Below are positions 26,746 to 38,284 of a stretch of 64,000 bases of DNA, piece after piece (the first letter of the stretch is position 1; the number at the start of each line of letters is the position of its first letter). The notes beneath the pieces are model-generated. The model was not told the DNA's origin. It saw only the letters and a list, made by a program, of their open reading frames with translations, and did not search any database. Where the stretch lies: the NCBI GenBank assembly GCA_019694655.1, contig JAIBBN010000002.1:1-64000 (forward strand), read 5' to 3'. A program made the translations under genes and the position numbers. Source of the DNA: Leptospirales bacterium (GTDB lineage Bacteria; Spirochaetota; Leptospiria; Leptospirales; Leptonemataceae).

Positions 26746-28194
26746 TCAGTTTTGCTGTGCGTCTCTTTCGCTCTGGCCGCCGGCCACGGCCCCGGAGGCG
26801 GCCGGCGTATCGGCCCGTTCGCGCAAAAAGTATTCCTGCACTGTGGCAATGCCTGCCGGCGCTTCGTCTGGCGAGTAAAAGCTAAAATCGTAGAGCTGTG
26901 ACCGCGTACTGAATTCGCGGGCCGAGCGCGGTCGGAGTTCTTCCCAGCCGCGTCCGCTGCGTCGCAGTCGCAATCCGCCTGCGCCTTGTTCGATCTCGAT
27001 CGATACGCCGTTCAAGGGATTGCGATAAGAGCCAGGCAGCAGCTGCGCAACCTGGCTGCCGGCAACGCTTTGTTGAAATCGATTCACCGGTGCGGACGCG
27101 CCGGCGATGGCTGTAGCCAGAAGCGCCAGCCGATTCTGCAAATCAGGAATGCGCGCCATCAGATCATCGACCATGGCCGGCGGATTTCCCAGGTAGACAA
27201 TAGCTACGCCATGCTCTGGAAACATCTGGACCCAAGACATGACGCCATCGGCGCCGCCAATATGATAAAAGCTTACGATATGGCCGGCGCGACGTTCGAC
27301 CCGCCAGGCCAGGCCGCAATAGGCGTGAGCGTCGCCGTCGGGAAAGAAGAGCGGCGCCCGCAGCATGCGATCCACGGTTTCGTCATCCAGCAGGCGTTGA
27401 CCGCGAATGCCTCGCCCGCGCTGCAACCAGAGTGCGGCATACGCGGCAAGGTCAGGCAGCGTCATGGTCAATCCATAGGCGCCGCTGTGATGATCGGTGA
27501 AACGGGCGCGGTCCATGCCGCCCGGTTCAAAGATATGTTTGGCGTAGTATTCAGGGATGCTCAGGCCGGTCTTCCTCTTGATGATTTCGCCCAACAAGAT
27601 GAAGCCGTGGTTCGAATAGCGGTAGTGGCTGCCAGCAGGATAGACCTGCAACGGCAACGCAAAGGGCATGCCGCTATTCGGCGGCTGCTTCCATTCCGGA
27701 TTCTGGTAATAGCGCAAATCCGGAAGACCGCCGGTATGGGACAGCAGGTCGGCGATGGTTACGTTTCTGGAACGCAGCTCATAGCGTGAGATATGCACGT
27801 CTGGCAGATGGCGGGTTACCGGGTCATCGAGACGCACTTTACCGCTTTCCACCAGCTGCATCATCGCCAGTCCGGTGACGGTCTTGGTAATTGATGCCAA
27901 TCCGTAGGAGCGCGTTGGATCGGTTCTGTAATAGGTCGACCAAACCAGTCGACCGTTCGCAACCACGCCCGCGGCAACCGAGGGAGTCAGCCCTCGTGCG
28001 GCAGAGTCGCCAATCCAGGCCTCAACCAGTCGGATATAGCGTTGTGTGTCCTCCGCCTCAAGACGCAACTCTATGGGATCGGCGGCCTGCCAGAGAGGAG
28101 AAGAACCGAAACTGGAACAGTACGGACGCAGCACAAGAATGGTCGGCATTGCCGCCAGTAGCCAGAGAAGTCCGCGCGCTTTGCTATCGCCCAT
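26746..28194 (-). CDS. Beta-lactamase-family serine hydrolase (482 aa)
   Basis: A class C beta-lactamase/penicillin-binding-like hydrolase. The active-site elements are SITK (Ser101, Lys104), YSN in YRYSNHGF, and HIGG near residue 311. An N-terminal hydrophobic stretch (residues 8-22) indicates export. The C-terminal 100 residues form an extra domain of the kind seen after the catalytic domain in serine hydrolases of this family. Possible activities include D-aminopeptidase, esterase or transesterase; beta-lactam resistance should not be assumed. It follows a paralogue on the same strand after a 38-base gap, and the two probably form an operon. No strong ribosome site is visible upstream of ATG 28194. 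Confidence 0.88.
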   Translation of the reverse strand: MGDSKARGLLWLLAAMPTILVLRPYCSSFGSSPLWQAADPIELRLEAEDTQRYIRLVEAWIGDSAARGLTPSVAAGVVANGRLVWSTYYRTDPTRSYGLASITKTVTGLAMMQLVESGKVRLDDPVTRHLPDVHISRYELRSRNVTIADLLSHTGGLPDLRYYQNPEWKQPPNSGMPFALPLQVYPAGSHYRYSNHGFILLGEIIKRKTGLSIPEYYAKHIFEPGGMDRARFTDHHSGAYGLTMTLPDLAAYAALWLQRGRGIRGQRLLDDETVDRMLRAPLFFPDGDAHAYCGLAWRVERRAGHIVSFYHIGGADGVMSWVQMFPEHGVAIVYLGNPPAMVDDLMARIPDLQNRLALLATAIAGASAPVNRFQQSVAGSQVAQLLPGSYRNPLNGVSIEIEQGAGGLRLRRSGRGWEELRPRSAREFSTRSQLYDFSFYSPDEAPAGIATVQEYFLRERADTPAASGAVAGGQSERDAQQN

Positions 28195-28232
28195 TTTGCT
28201 GCTGACGCGGGCGGCGGTAAATGGAACTGACT

Positions 28233-29504
28233 TCAGTATCCGGCCGCGCCGACCATATTAGACGAAGAATCGACGAATTGGTTTGCGGCGTCAAGATAAC
28301 GTCCGCCCAGAAGCGGATTTGTGTCACGGAAACCATAGAGCAAGGGCGAACGAAAGTCGGGCGGATTGGCAATGGTTGCCATGGCCCCGCCCTGCGTCAG
28401 GAAATAGCGCATCTCCGCAAAGGTATTGTACCAGACCCCGGTGTGGTAGACCTCTGCGGGATGTCCGTGCCGGTACTGCACGCGCACGCCAAGGGCGTAG
28501 TACATCTCATCCCGCCCAACACGACCTTTCAGAAATGCCGGCGGAGCAATCATTTCGGCGCGCATCTGAGCAGACAGCAAGGGGCGGGGGCTGCGCTCGT
28601 CAAAGACCACCGAAAGAAAGCGGCCCATATCGGCCACGGTGCTGTTCAGTCCCGCGGCGCCATTGGATGCTGGCGAAAGCCTCGAATGGTCCATCCCGGC
28701 CGGTCGCAGCACCTGATTCGTAACATATTCGTCGAATCGCTCGCCGGAAACGCGCTCAATCAGGCAGGCCAGTACATTGTAATTAAAATTGGAGTAAAAA
28801 TGTGATTCCCCGGCTGGCTTATATTGCGAAGGAATGTAGAGCGCCATTCCGCTATGCGGGCAGCGCAGGTTTGTTCCGCCGCCCCGGGCAAAATAGGGCA
28901 GGCCAGAACTATGTTGCAATAGATGGCGAATTGTGACCGCTCGCCCGCCTTCCGGACGCTGAGCAAAACTCAGCTCGGGAAGGTAGCGTCCGATCTCATC
29001 ATCGAGCTGGAGTCGCCCCTGATCAGCCAGCTCCAGGACTGCCACCGCCGTGAAGGTCTTGGCCACCGATGCTACCGGAAAGAGGCTATCGACGTTCAAA
29101 CCATGTTCGCTGCGGTACAGTGTGGCCCCTTCGCGGGTAATGGCCATGGCGGCCATCGGGATAGAGGCGCCGCCGGTGGCTGCGGCCATGTGCTTGTCCA
29201 GTTCTGTCGCTGCGCGCTGTACGGCGTCGCTGCTGCGCAGTTCCGGCTGGGTTTCCCTGGCCCAGCGAGCAAAACCCCGTTGCGGCCCGCCGTCACGAAC
29301 GTAGGCTGCAAGGGTCAGACCCCAGGGGCTTTCTGCAATTGGCGCGGGCTGGCCGCCTTCTCCGGCAATGCTCTGGACCAATGCGGCCAGCAGGAGCCCT
29401 GTCATCAGGCTGCCGGCGCGCCATAGCCAGCGGGTAGCGCGCTTGCGATGAGAATGATTACGGCCTGGCAGCATTCTGTCTAAAAAACGGGCGATCACTT
29501 CCAT
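28233..29504 (-). CDS. Beta-lactamase-family serine hydrolase, paralogue (423 aa)
   Basis: The second class C beta-lactamase-like hydrolase, upstream of its paralogue on the minus strand. Active-site elements are SVAK (Ser146, Lys149), YSNFNYN as the Tyr-x-Asn motif, and HTG in YHTGVW. Residues about 25-45 form an export or anchor helix. It is shorter than its neighbour and lacks the extra C-terminal domain. ATG 29504 is preferred to an in-frame TTG at 29579, because the longer form would have to read through an 11-bp hairpin at 29523-29550. The two products may act on the same cell-wall or lipid ester substrate (inference). Confidence 0.86.
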   Translation of the reverse strand: MEVIARFLDRMLPGRNHSHRKRATRWLWRAGSLMTGLLLAALVQSIAGEGGQPAPIAESPWGLTLAAYVRDGGPQRGFARWARETQPELRSSDAVQRAATELDKHMAAATGGASIPMAAMAITREGATLYRSEHGLNVDSLFPVASVAKTFTAVAVLELADQGRLQLDDEIGRYLPELSFAQRPEGGRAVTIRHLLQHSSGLPYFARGGGTNLRCPHSGMALYIPSQYKPAGESHFYSNFNYNVLACLIERVSGERFDEYVTNQVLRPAGMDHSRLSPASNGAAGLNSTVADMGRFLSVVFDERSPRPLLSAQMRAEMIAPPAFLKGRVGRDEMYYALGVRVQYRHGHPAEVYHTGVWYNTFAEMRYFLTQGGAMATIANPPDFRSPLLYGFRDTNPLLGGRYLDAANQFVDSSSNMVGAAGY

Positions 29505-29522
29505 ATTTGGATCGGCCCCTGG

Positions 29523-29550
29523 CCTGCGCCTTTGAGTAAAAAGGCGCAGG
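29523..29550. repeat. 11-bp inverted repeat upstream of the serine hydrolase operon
   Basis: CCTGCGCCTTT at 29523-29533 pairs perfectly with AAAGGCGCAGG at 29540-29550 around a six-base loop. It lies 19 bases upstream of ATG 29504, so on the minus strand it would sit in the 5' leader of the two serine hydrolase genes. A run of seven T on the plus strand (A on the minus strand) follows at 29559-29565 inside a second, smaller GCAC/GTGC repeat. It could be an operator, an mRNA stability element, or a plus-strand terminator; no plus-strand gene ends here. Confidence 0.65.
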
Positions 29551-29736
29551 TGCAGCACTTTTTTTGTGCACCGCAACAAGTCAAGCTCAAGTCACTGCGG
29601 CTGGCGGACCCGATACGGCCTCCAGGCGTCCACAGTTTGCGCTAATTGGCGCTAAATTGGGGCCCGGGAGTGGCAAGTGCCGAGAAAGGCTTGAGTTTGT
29701 CTCTGCGCCAGGGCTTACTGTGTTCAGGAGTCCTCT

Positions 29737-29946
29737 ATGTTGCGTGAGATTTCTGCCGCCCATGAGAACAATTCGGCCAGCCACATGGTCTCGAAGAGCC
29801 AGCTGACCACGCACAACATGCCCGCTCCCGTGGCGCTGCTCAGCGAGTCGGATGCCGCCCGTCAGCCCGAAAGCGATCTGCGCACGGTCGGCGCCAAAAC
29901 CGGTCAAAGGCCGCTGGAAAATTTTCGCATTAATCTGCTGGCCTGA
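29737..29946 (+). CDS. Small hypothetical protein (69 aa)
   Basis: A short open frame with a good ribosome site: AGGAG six bases before ATG 29737. The product is polar, with Ser, His and Asn-rich stretches and no hydrophobic segment, and is not recognised. It stops two bases before the GTG start of the acyl-CoA dehydrogenase, whose own start has no Shine-Dalgarno, so the small frame may be a translated leader that delivers ribosomes to the next gene. It could also be spurious. Conservation of the reading frame in relatives would decide. Confidence 0.45.
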   Translation: MLREISAAHENNSASHMVSKSQLTTHNMPAPVALLSESDAARQPESDLRTVGAKTGQRPLENFRINLLA

Positions 29947-29948
29947 TT

Positions 29949-31706
29949 GTGCTCAGCGGCAATTACTTCGAAGACAATCCCGACTTGCGCTTCAATCTGC
30001 AGCGCTGCCTGGACTGGGATCGCATTGTAGCGCGACGGGAACGCTCCTTTCGCGATGCAAAGCGCTATCAGCAAGAAGGCGACGAGCGCTTTGCTCTGGC
30101 CCCCGCCGATCTGGCGCAGGCGCAGAGTTTCTATTTCGAATCGCTGCAGCTGGCGGGCGAATTTGCCGGCAAGCGCGTCGCTCCTTGTGCGCGCAGCATG
30201 GAGCAGCACGGACTTAAGCTGAAAAACGGGTCGGTGCAATTCCCGCCGGACTATGCGCGGCTCTATCAGGAAGCGGCGGACTCTGGATTTCTTTCCTTTC
30301 CTCTGCCGCGCGAGTGGGGCGGTCTCAATTTTCCGCTGCCAGTATCCATGGCCTTGAAGGAGATGCTGACTCGCGCTGACAACTCCTTTGAGATTTCCGT
30401 GGCGGTCAGTTTTCTGGCAGATGTGCTCCGACGCTTTGGTCCAGAGGACTTGAAGCAGCTTTACATACCGCAGATTGTTTCCGGCCAGCTTTCGGCAGCC
30501 ATGGCATTGACCGAACCGGACTATGGATCGGACCTGGCGCACGTGCGCACACGCGCCGAACTGCAGGCCGACGGCAGCTATCGTATCAGCGGCGCCAAAC
30601 GCTTCATTACCCATGGTTGCGGCGTTGGCGACCGACCGGCGATCCTCTTCACGTTGGCGCGCACCTCTGGCGATGGGGCCCGCGGCCTTTCCTTTTTTCT
30701 GGTGCACGGCAAGGACGTCGAAGTGTCGCGCATTGAACACAAACTGGGACTGGTTTGTTCGCCGACCTGCGAGATTGTCTACGACAACGCGCCGGCAGTG
30801 CTGATCGGCAGGGAAGGCGAGGGATTGATCAAGTATGTGATGTCCATGCTAAATGGCGGACGCATGGGCGTGGCAGTTGAGTCCGTGGGAATTTCTCAGG
30901 CGGCGTTGAGCGAGGCGCGCAAGTACGCCAGCGAGCGAAAGCAATTTGGCGCGGCAATCGAAACGCATCCGGCAGTGGCGCGGATGCTGGACGAGATGGA
31001 CGCCCGGCTGCAGGCCAATCGCGCCCTGGTCTTTCAGGCCGCACAATATGTGGAACTCTACGAGCAGCGCTGTGAGGAATTGATTGAGGCCGGGCATGGC
31101 GATCGCGAAATACGTCGCGACGAAGAAGCAAGCCGTCTGGATCGAATCTCGCATCTGTGGACTTCGCTGGCCAAGCTGGAATGTTCAGAGGGCGCCAATC
31201 GGATTGCCTACGATGCAATGCAAATTCATGGCGGCGTCGGCTTTACCGAGGAGTTTGATATTGCGCGTATCTTTCGTGATGCGCGCATTTCCACAATTTA
31301 CGAGGGAACTTCGCAAATTCATATCAACGCAGCGCTGGCGGCATTCACCAGCGGCCTTGGCGAGCGCGATGTCGTTCATCTGGATTTTCACGAGCGCATT
31401 GAGAATCTAGGCGACGACTCTCGCAAAGAGCAATGTCGCGCCCTTTACCAGCGGGCGCGGGCCGTGGCACAATGCGTTTTGCAGCTGGCGCGTAGCGAGC
31501 GCGACTATCTGGCGCGCGATGCAGTGGAATCCGTAGCCGCGGCGCTGGCGACGGCGCTGCTGGCAGCACAGTGTGATTTGCTGGAAGGCGAATGGTCGGG
31601 CGAATTTGCGGAACGTAAGCGCAAGGCCTTCGAGGTCTATTTGCGTCTGGCCCGTCAGCGGGTGGCGGCCGCCCAGGCGGCCCTGCCGGAGCCGGCCGCC
31701 GGTTGA
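29949..31706 (+). CDS. Acyl-CoA dehydrogenase (585 aa)
   Basis: An FAD-dependent acyl-CoA dehydrogenase of the longer type with a C-terminal extension. It begins LSGNYFEDNPDLRF, the usual N-terminus of this subgroup. FAD and substrate blocks are AMALTEPDYGSDL, GAKRFITHGCG, QIHGGVGFTEEF and RDARISTIYEGTSQIHINA, the last carrying the catalytic Glu. The 120-residue tail contains helices of an additional C-terminal domain. It should oxidise an acyl-CoA in fatty-acid or related catabolism, passing electrons to ETF; chain length is not readable. It starts with GTG 29949 two bases after the small frame, with no own ribosome site. thiC downstream has its own riboswitch leader and is probably separate. 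Confidence 0.92.
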   Translation: MLSGNYFEDNPDLRFNLQRCLDWDRIVARRERSFRDAKRYQQEGDERFALAPADLAQAQSFYFESLQLAGEFAGKRVAPCARSMEQHGLKLKNGSVQFPPDYARLYQEAADSGFLSFPLPREWGGLNFPLPVSMALKEMLTRADNSFEISVAVSFLADVLRRFGPEDLKQLYIPQIVSGQLSAAMALTEPDYGSDLAHVRTRAELQADGSYRISGAKRFITHGCGVGDRPAILFTLARTSGDGARGLSFFLVHGKDVEVSRIEHKLGLVCSPTCEIVYDNAPAVLIGREGEGLIKYVMSMLNGGRMGVAVESVGISQAALSEARKYASERKQFGAAIETHPAVARMLDEMDARLQANRALVFQAAQYVELYEQRCEELIEAGHGDREIRRDEEASRLDRISHLWTSLAKLECSEGANRIAYDAMQIHGGVGFTEEFDIARIFRDARISTIYEGTSQIHINAALAAFTSGLGERDVVHLDFHERIENLGDDSRKEQCRALYQRARAVAQCVLQLARSERDYLARDAVESVAAALATALLAAQCDLLEGEWSGEFAERKRKAFEVYLRLARQRVAAAQAALPEPAAG

Positions 31707-31756
31707 GTGCGTTTTTTGTTTGCGGCGTTGCCTGTCCTGTCCGCTGCCTGTCCTTG

Positions 31757-35362
<3,606 letters not shown>

Positions 35363-35481
35363 GGGGGCTGTGAATCAAGCGTGGATAACTCAGGGGCCAG
35401 GACTGGCAAAAAGAGGCTGACCACCGGCGGCCTGCCGGCATCCTGGAGGGGTCGCAATTCCAATACGACATAATCCTGAGG

Positions 35482-35497
35482 CGGCCCTTGAGGGCCG
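35482..35497 (+). promoter_or_regulatory. 6-bp hairpin just upstream of the smc ribosome site
   Basis: CGGCCC at 35482-35487 pairs with GGGCCG at 35492-35497 around a TTGA loop, directly before the GGGGGA that serves GTG 35509. It might modulate initiation at smc. There is no T-run, so it is not a terminator. Such short GC-rich pairs can occur by chance in this composition. Confidence 0.35.
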
Positions 35498-35508
35498 GGG
35501 GACGCGCT

Positions 35509-38265
35509 GTGAAGGTTCTGAAAATACGCATGATCGGTTTCAAGTCCTTCGCCGACGAAACGCAGATCGATTTGCAGCCCGGCATCACCTGCATTGTCGG
35601 ACCCAATGGCTGCGGCAAATCAAACATTCTCGATGCCGTGCGCTGGGTGCTGGGTGAAAAGAGCGCAAAAGGTCTGCGCGGAAAAAGCATGGAAGACGTG
35701 GTCTTTCTGGGCTCAGAGCAGCGCAAGCAGGCCGGCATGGCCGAGGTCGAAATCCATTTCGAGAACCGCGATCGCGCCCTGAAGATAGACGCGGATGAGG
35801 TCGTGGTTGGCCGCCGCCTGTATCTTTCCAGCGCCAGCGAATACTATCTCAACGGAAAGCGCTGCACGCGTCGTGAGGTGGAGCGCGCCTTTCTGGATAC
35901 AGGCATTGGCAAGTCGGCCTACTCCATCATGGAGCAGGGACGGATGTCAGAGATCCTGAAAAGCACCCCCGAAGCGCGCCGCGTCCTGCTGGACGAGGCG
36001 GCCGGCGTCGCTCGCTTCAAGGCCGAACGCCGTGAAACTCTGGATCGCCTGGACGCTACGGAGCAGAACTTGCTGCGGCTTGGAGATATTCTCAGAGCCC
36101 GCCGCGAGGAGATGGATCATCTGGAGCGTCAGGCCAAAAAGACGCGGCGCTATCTGGAACTGAAAGAAAAGCTCGATCTACACGATCTGCATCTGCGCTA
36201 CCTCAATCTGCGCTCCTTGCAGGAGCGAAGCCGTCGCGCCGAAGAGAAGCTCGGCGAATTGAAGCGCCGACGCGATCAGTCCCTGGAAAAGAAGCGTCAG
36301 GCTGAAGAGCGCATCGAGGCTATCGAACGCGAAAATCAGCGCGAAATCGAGGAGATGCATCGACTCGACCGCGAAATGCATCAGGATATTTCAGCGCTGG
36401 AGAATATGCGCAGCGGTCTGGAACGACTGGATTCGGAGAAGCGCGAACGTCTGCGCAAGCGAGACCTGCTCGACCAGCGTTTGCATGAAGAAGAACGCAA
36501 GCATGGCGACCTCGAGAAAAGGCACCAGTCCTCTTTGCAGCTGGAGTTGAACCTCAATGCAGACATCGAAGACTTGCTGCGGCGCAACACCGAACTGGAC
36601 GATCGGCTGGAGGCGCTGCGCAAGCGCCTGGATGAAAACCTTGCGGCAGTGCAATCCGGCCGGCTAGAAATAGAAGCCGGCGAACATCGACAGGCTGAAT
36701 TGCTTGGCGAGCTTCAAAGCGTCACCCACGATCTAATCCTGGAGCTGGAACGCAAGAAACGAGAACTGGAGCAGCGCGAGCCGCAACGCGTGGAATTGCG
36801 CGAGGAATTGACTGGCCGGCTGCAGCGCGGCGCCGATTTGCTGCGCCTTGCGGAGCAAAGACTGGCAGCCGGAGAGGGCGACTTTGATCTGGCGGAGCGC
36901 ATCCGCGCCCTGGACTTCAGGCGCGCGCTTGATGAGTTTGAGCGCTATGAAGCCATGGAGCAAGAACTGCGCACGGTGCTCTTTGATCGCAGCGGTCTTC
37001 TGGCGAGGAAAGAAGGACTCGATGCTGAGTTGCAGGAGATTGCGCGTCGTCGAGAAGAACTCCAGCAGCAGGAACGCAAGCTGGAACAGGAGCGGCGTCA
37101 GCTTGCGGAAAGTCTGGAGAGCGATCGCGGACACAAGCGCGAACTGGAACTATCTATCAAAGACGCCGAGGTACGGCGTGAATCACAGGTGCGCGAACGC
37201 GAGGGGCTGGCGGCCCAGCTTCAAGAGTCCGGAGAGCGCCTGCGCTACTTGCGAGAGGAACGGCAATCTCTGGAGTCTGAATTCCAGAATCTGAGCGCCG
37301 AAGAGCAGCGCATGATCGAAGAGATTCGCGCTGTCGAAGAACGGACGCGGGCTCACAGTCAGCAGATCCACGAGCTCAAGAAAAAGATCGAAGCCAGCCG
37401 CCTGGAAGCAGGGCGGCTGCGCGAGGCGGCGCGCGCCGAGGCCGAAACCTCAGAACGCGCGCTGCCGGAAATCGGTCTTCAGGAGCGGGCCGCCGAACAG
37501 GTGCGTATTTCGATGAGTTCGTTAGAAGAGGATCTCTACAATGATTACCAGATGAGCCCCGGCGAGTTGATCGAGCGGATTGGCGAGCGAAAGCTGGAGC
37601 GCGCGCGAGAAGAAACTGAATTTCGCAAGATCCAGTCTGAAATCAAGGAACTGGGCGCATTCAACGCACTGGCCATCGAGGAACTGGAGCGGGCGCGCGA
37701 GGGATATGGCGAGCTGGACGGGCAACGCAAGGATATCGAAGAGGCGCGCAAGAATATCTTGAGCATTCTCAAAGACATTGATGCCCGCTCTCGTTCGCAG
37801 TTTACCGATGCAATGGAACGCATCCAGTTGAATTTTGCCGAGATTTTTGGCGTCCTCTTTGGCGGCGGGCGGGCCAATCTCTCTTTGACTGAGCCCGAGG
37901 ATCCAATGAACAGCGGCGTGGACATCATGGTGCAACCGCCCGGCAAGAAGAACTCGACCATTTCGTTGCTTTCCGGCGGAGAACAGAGCATGACGGCCAT
38001 TGCCCTGATGTTCGCCATATATCTGGTTCGACCCTCGCCCTTCTGTTTCCTTGACGAGATTGACGCCCCTCTGGACGACACCAATGTGGCCCGCTTTCTG
38101 CGGATGCTGGCGCGGTTCGCGCCGCGAACGCAGTTTTTGGTCATTACTCACAACAAGCTCACCATGTCGCGCGCTGAAGGAATCTTTGGCGTCACGCAAG
38201 AAGAGCCAGGCATTTCGCGGATTGTTTCAGTCAGACTCAAAGAGGCGCAGGAAAGCGCAGTTTAG
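35509..38265 (+). CDS. smc: Short SMC chromosome-segregation ATPase without an obvious hinge (918 aa)
   Basis: A structural-maintenance-of-chromosomes ATPase. The head halves are intact: Walker A GPNGCGKSN near residue 32, the Q-loop side RGKSMEDVVFLGSE, the signature LSGGEQSMTAIALMFA near 820 and Walker B FCFLDEIDAPLDD near 845. Between them are two long Glu/Arg/Leu-rich coiled coils (about 165-455 and 505-795). No canonical hinge with its Gly-rich signatures is seen; the midpoint is only a short break in heptads (about 457-500). Typical bacterial SMCs are near 1150-1200 residues, so the missing length is about that of a hinge plus some coil. GTG 35509 has GGGGGA six bases upstream; TTG 35488 is less likely. 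Confidence 0.92.
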   Translation: MKVLKIRMIGFKSFADETQIDLQPGITCIVGPNGCGKSNILDAVRWVLGEKSAKGLRGKSMEDVVFLGSEQRKQAGMAEVEIHFENRDRALKIDADEVVVGRRLYLSSASEYYLNGKRCTRREVERAFLDTGIGKSAYSIMEQGRMSEILKSTPEARRVLLDEAAGVARFKAERRETLDRLDATEQNLLRLGDILRARREEMDHLERQAKKTRRYLELKEKLDLHDLHLRYLNLRSLQERSRRAEEKLGELKRRRDQSLEKKRQAEERIEAIERENQREIEEMHRLDREMHQDISALENMRSGLERLDSEKRERLRKRDLLDQRLHEEERKHGDLEKRHQSSLQLELNLNADIEDLLRRNTELDDRLEALRKRLDENLAAVQSGRLEIEAGEHRQAELLGELQSVTHDLILELERKKRELEQREPQRVELREELTGRLQRGADLLRLAEQRLAAGEGDFDLAERIRALDFRRALDEFERYEAMEQELRTVLFDRSGLLARKEGLDAELQEIARRREELQQQERKLEQERRQLAESLESDRGHKRELELSIKDAEVRRESQVREREGLAAQLQESGERLRYLREERQSLESEFQNLSAEEQRMIEEIRAVEERTRAHSQQIHELKKKIEASRLEAGRLREAARAEAETSERALPEIGLQERAAEQVRISMSSLEEDLYNDYQMSPGELIERIGERKLERAREETEFRKIQSEIKELGAFNALAIEELERAREGYGELDGQRKDIEEARKNILSILKDIDARSRSQFTDAMERIQLNFAEIFGVLFGGGRANLSLTEPEDPMNSGVDIMVQPPGKKNSTISLLSGGEQSMTAIALMFAIYLVRPSPFCFLDEIDAPLDDTNVARFLRMLARFAPRTQFLVITHNKLTMSRAEGIFGVTQEEPGISRIVSVRLKEAQESAV

Positions 38266-38284
38266 GGACGAAGGTCGGCGCCTG

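Noticed and set aside
31680-31735. Terminator after the acyl-CoA dehydrogenase gene
   Set aside because: A T-run is present, but the preceding stem has only four possible pairs and lies nine bases away.
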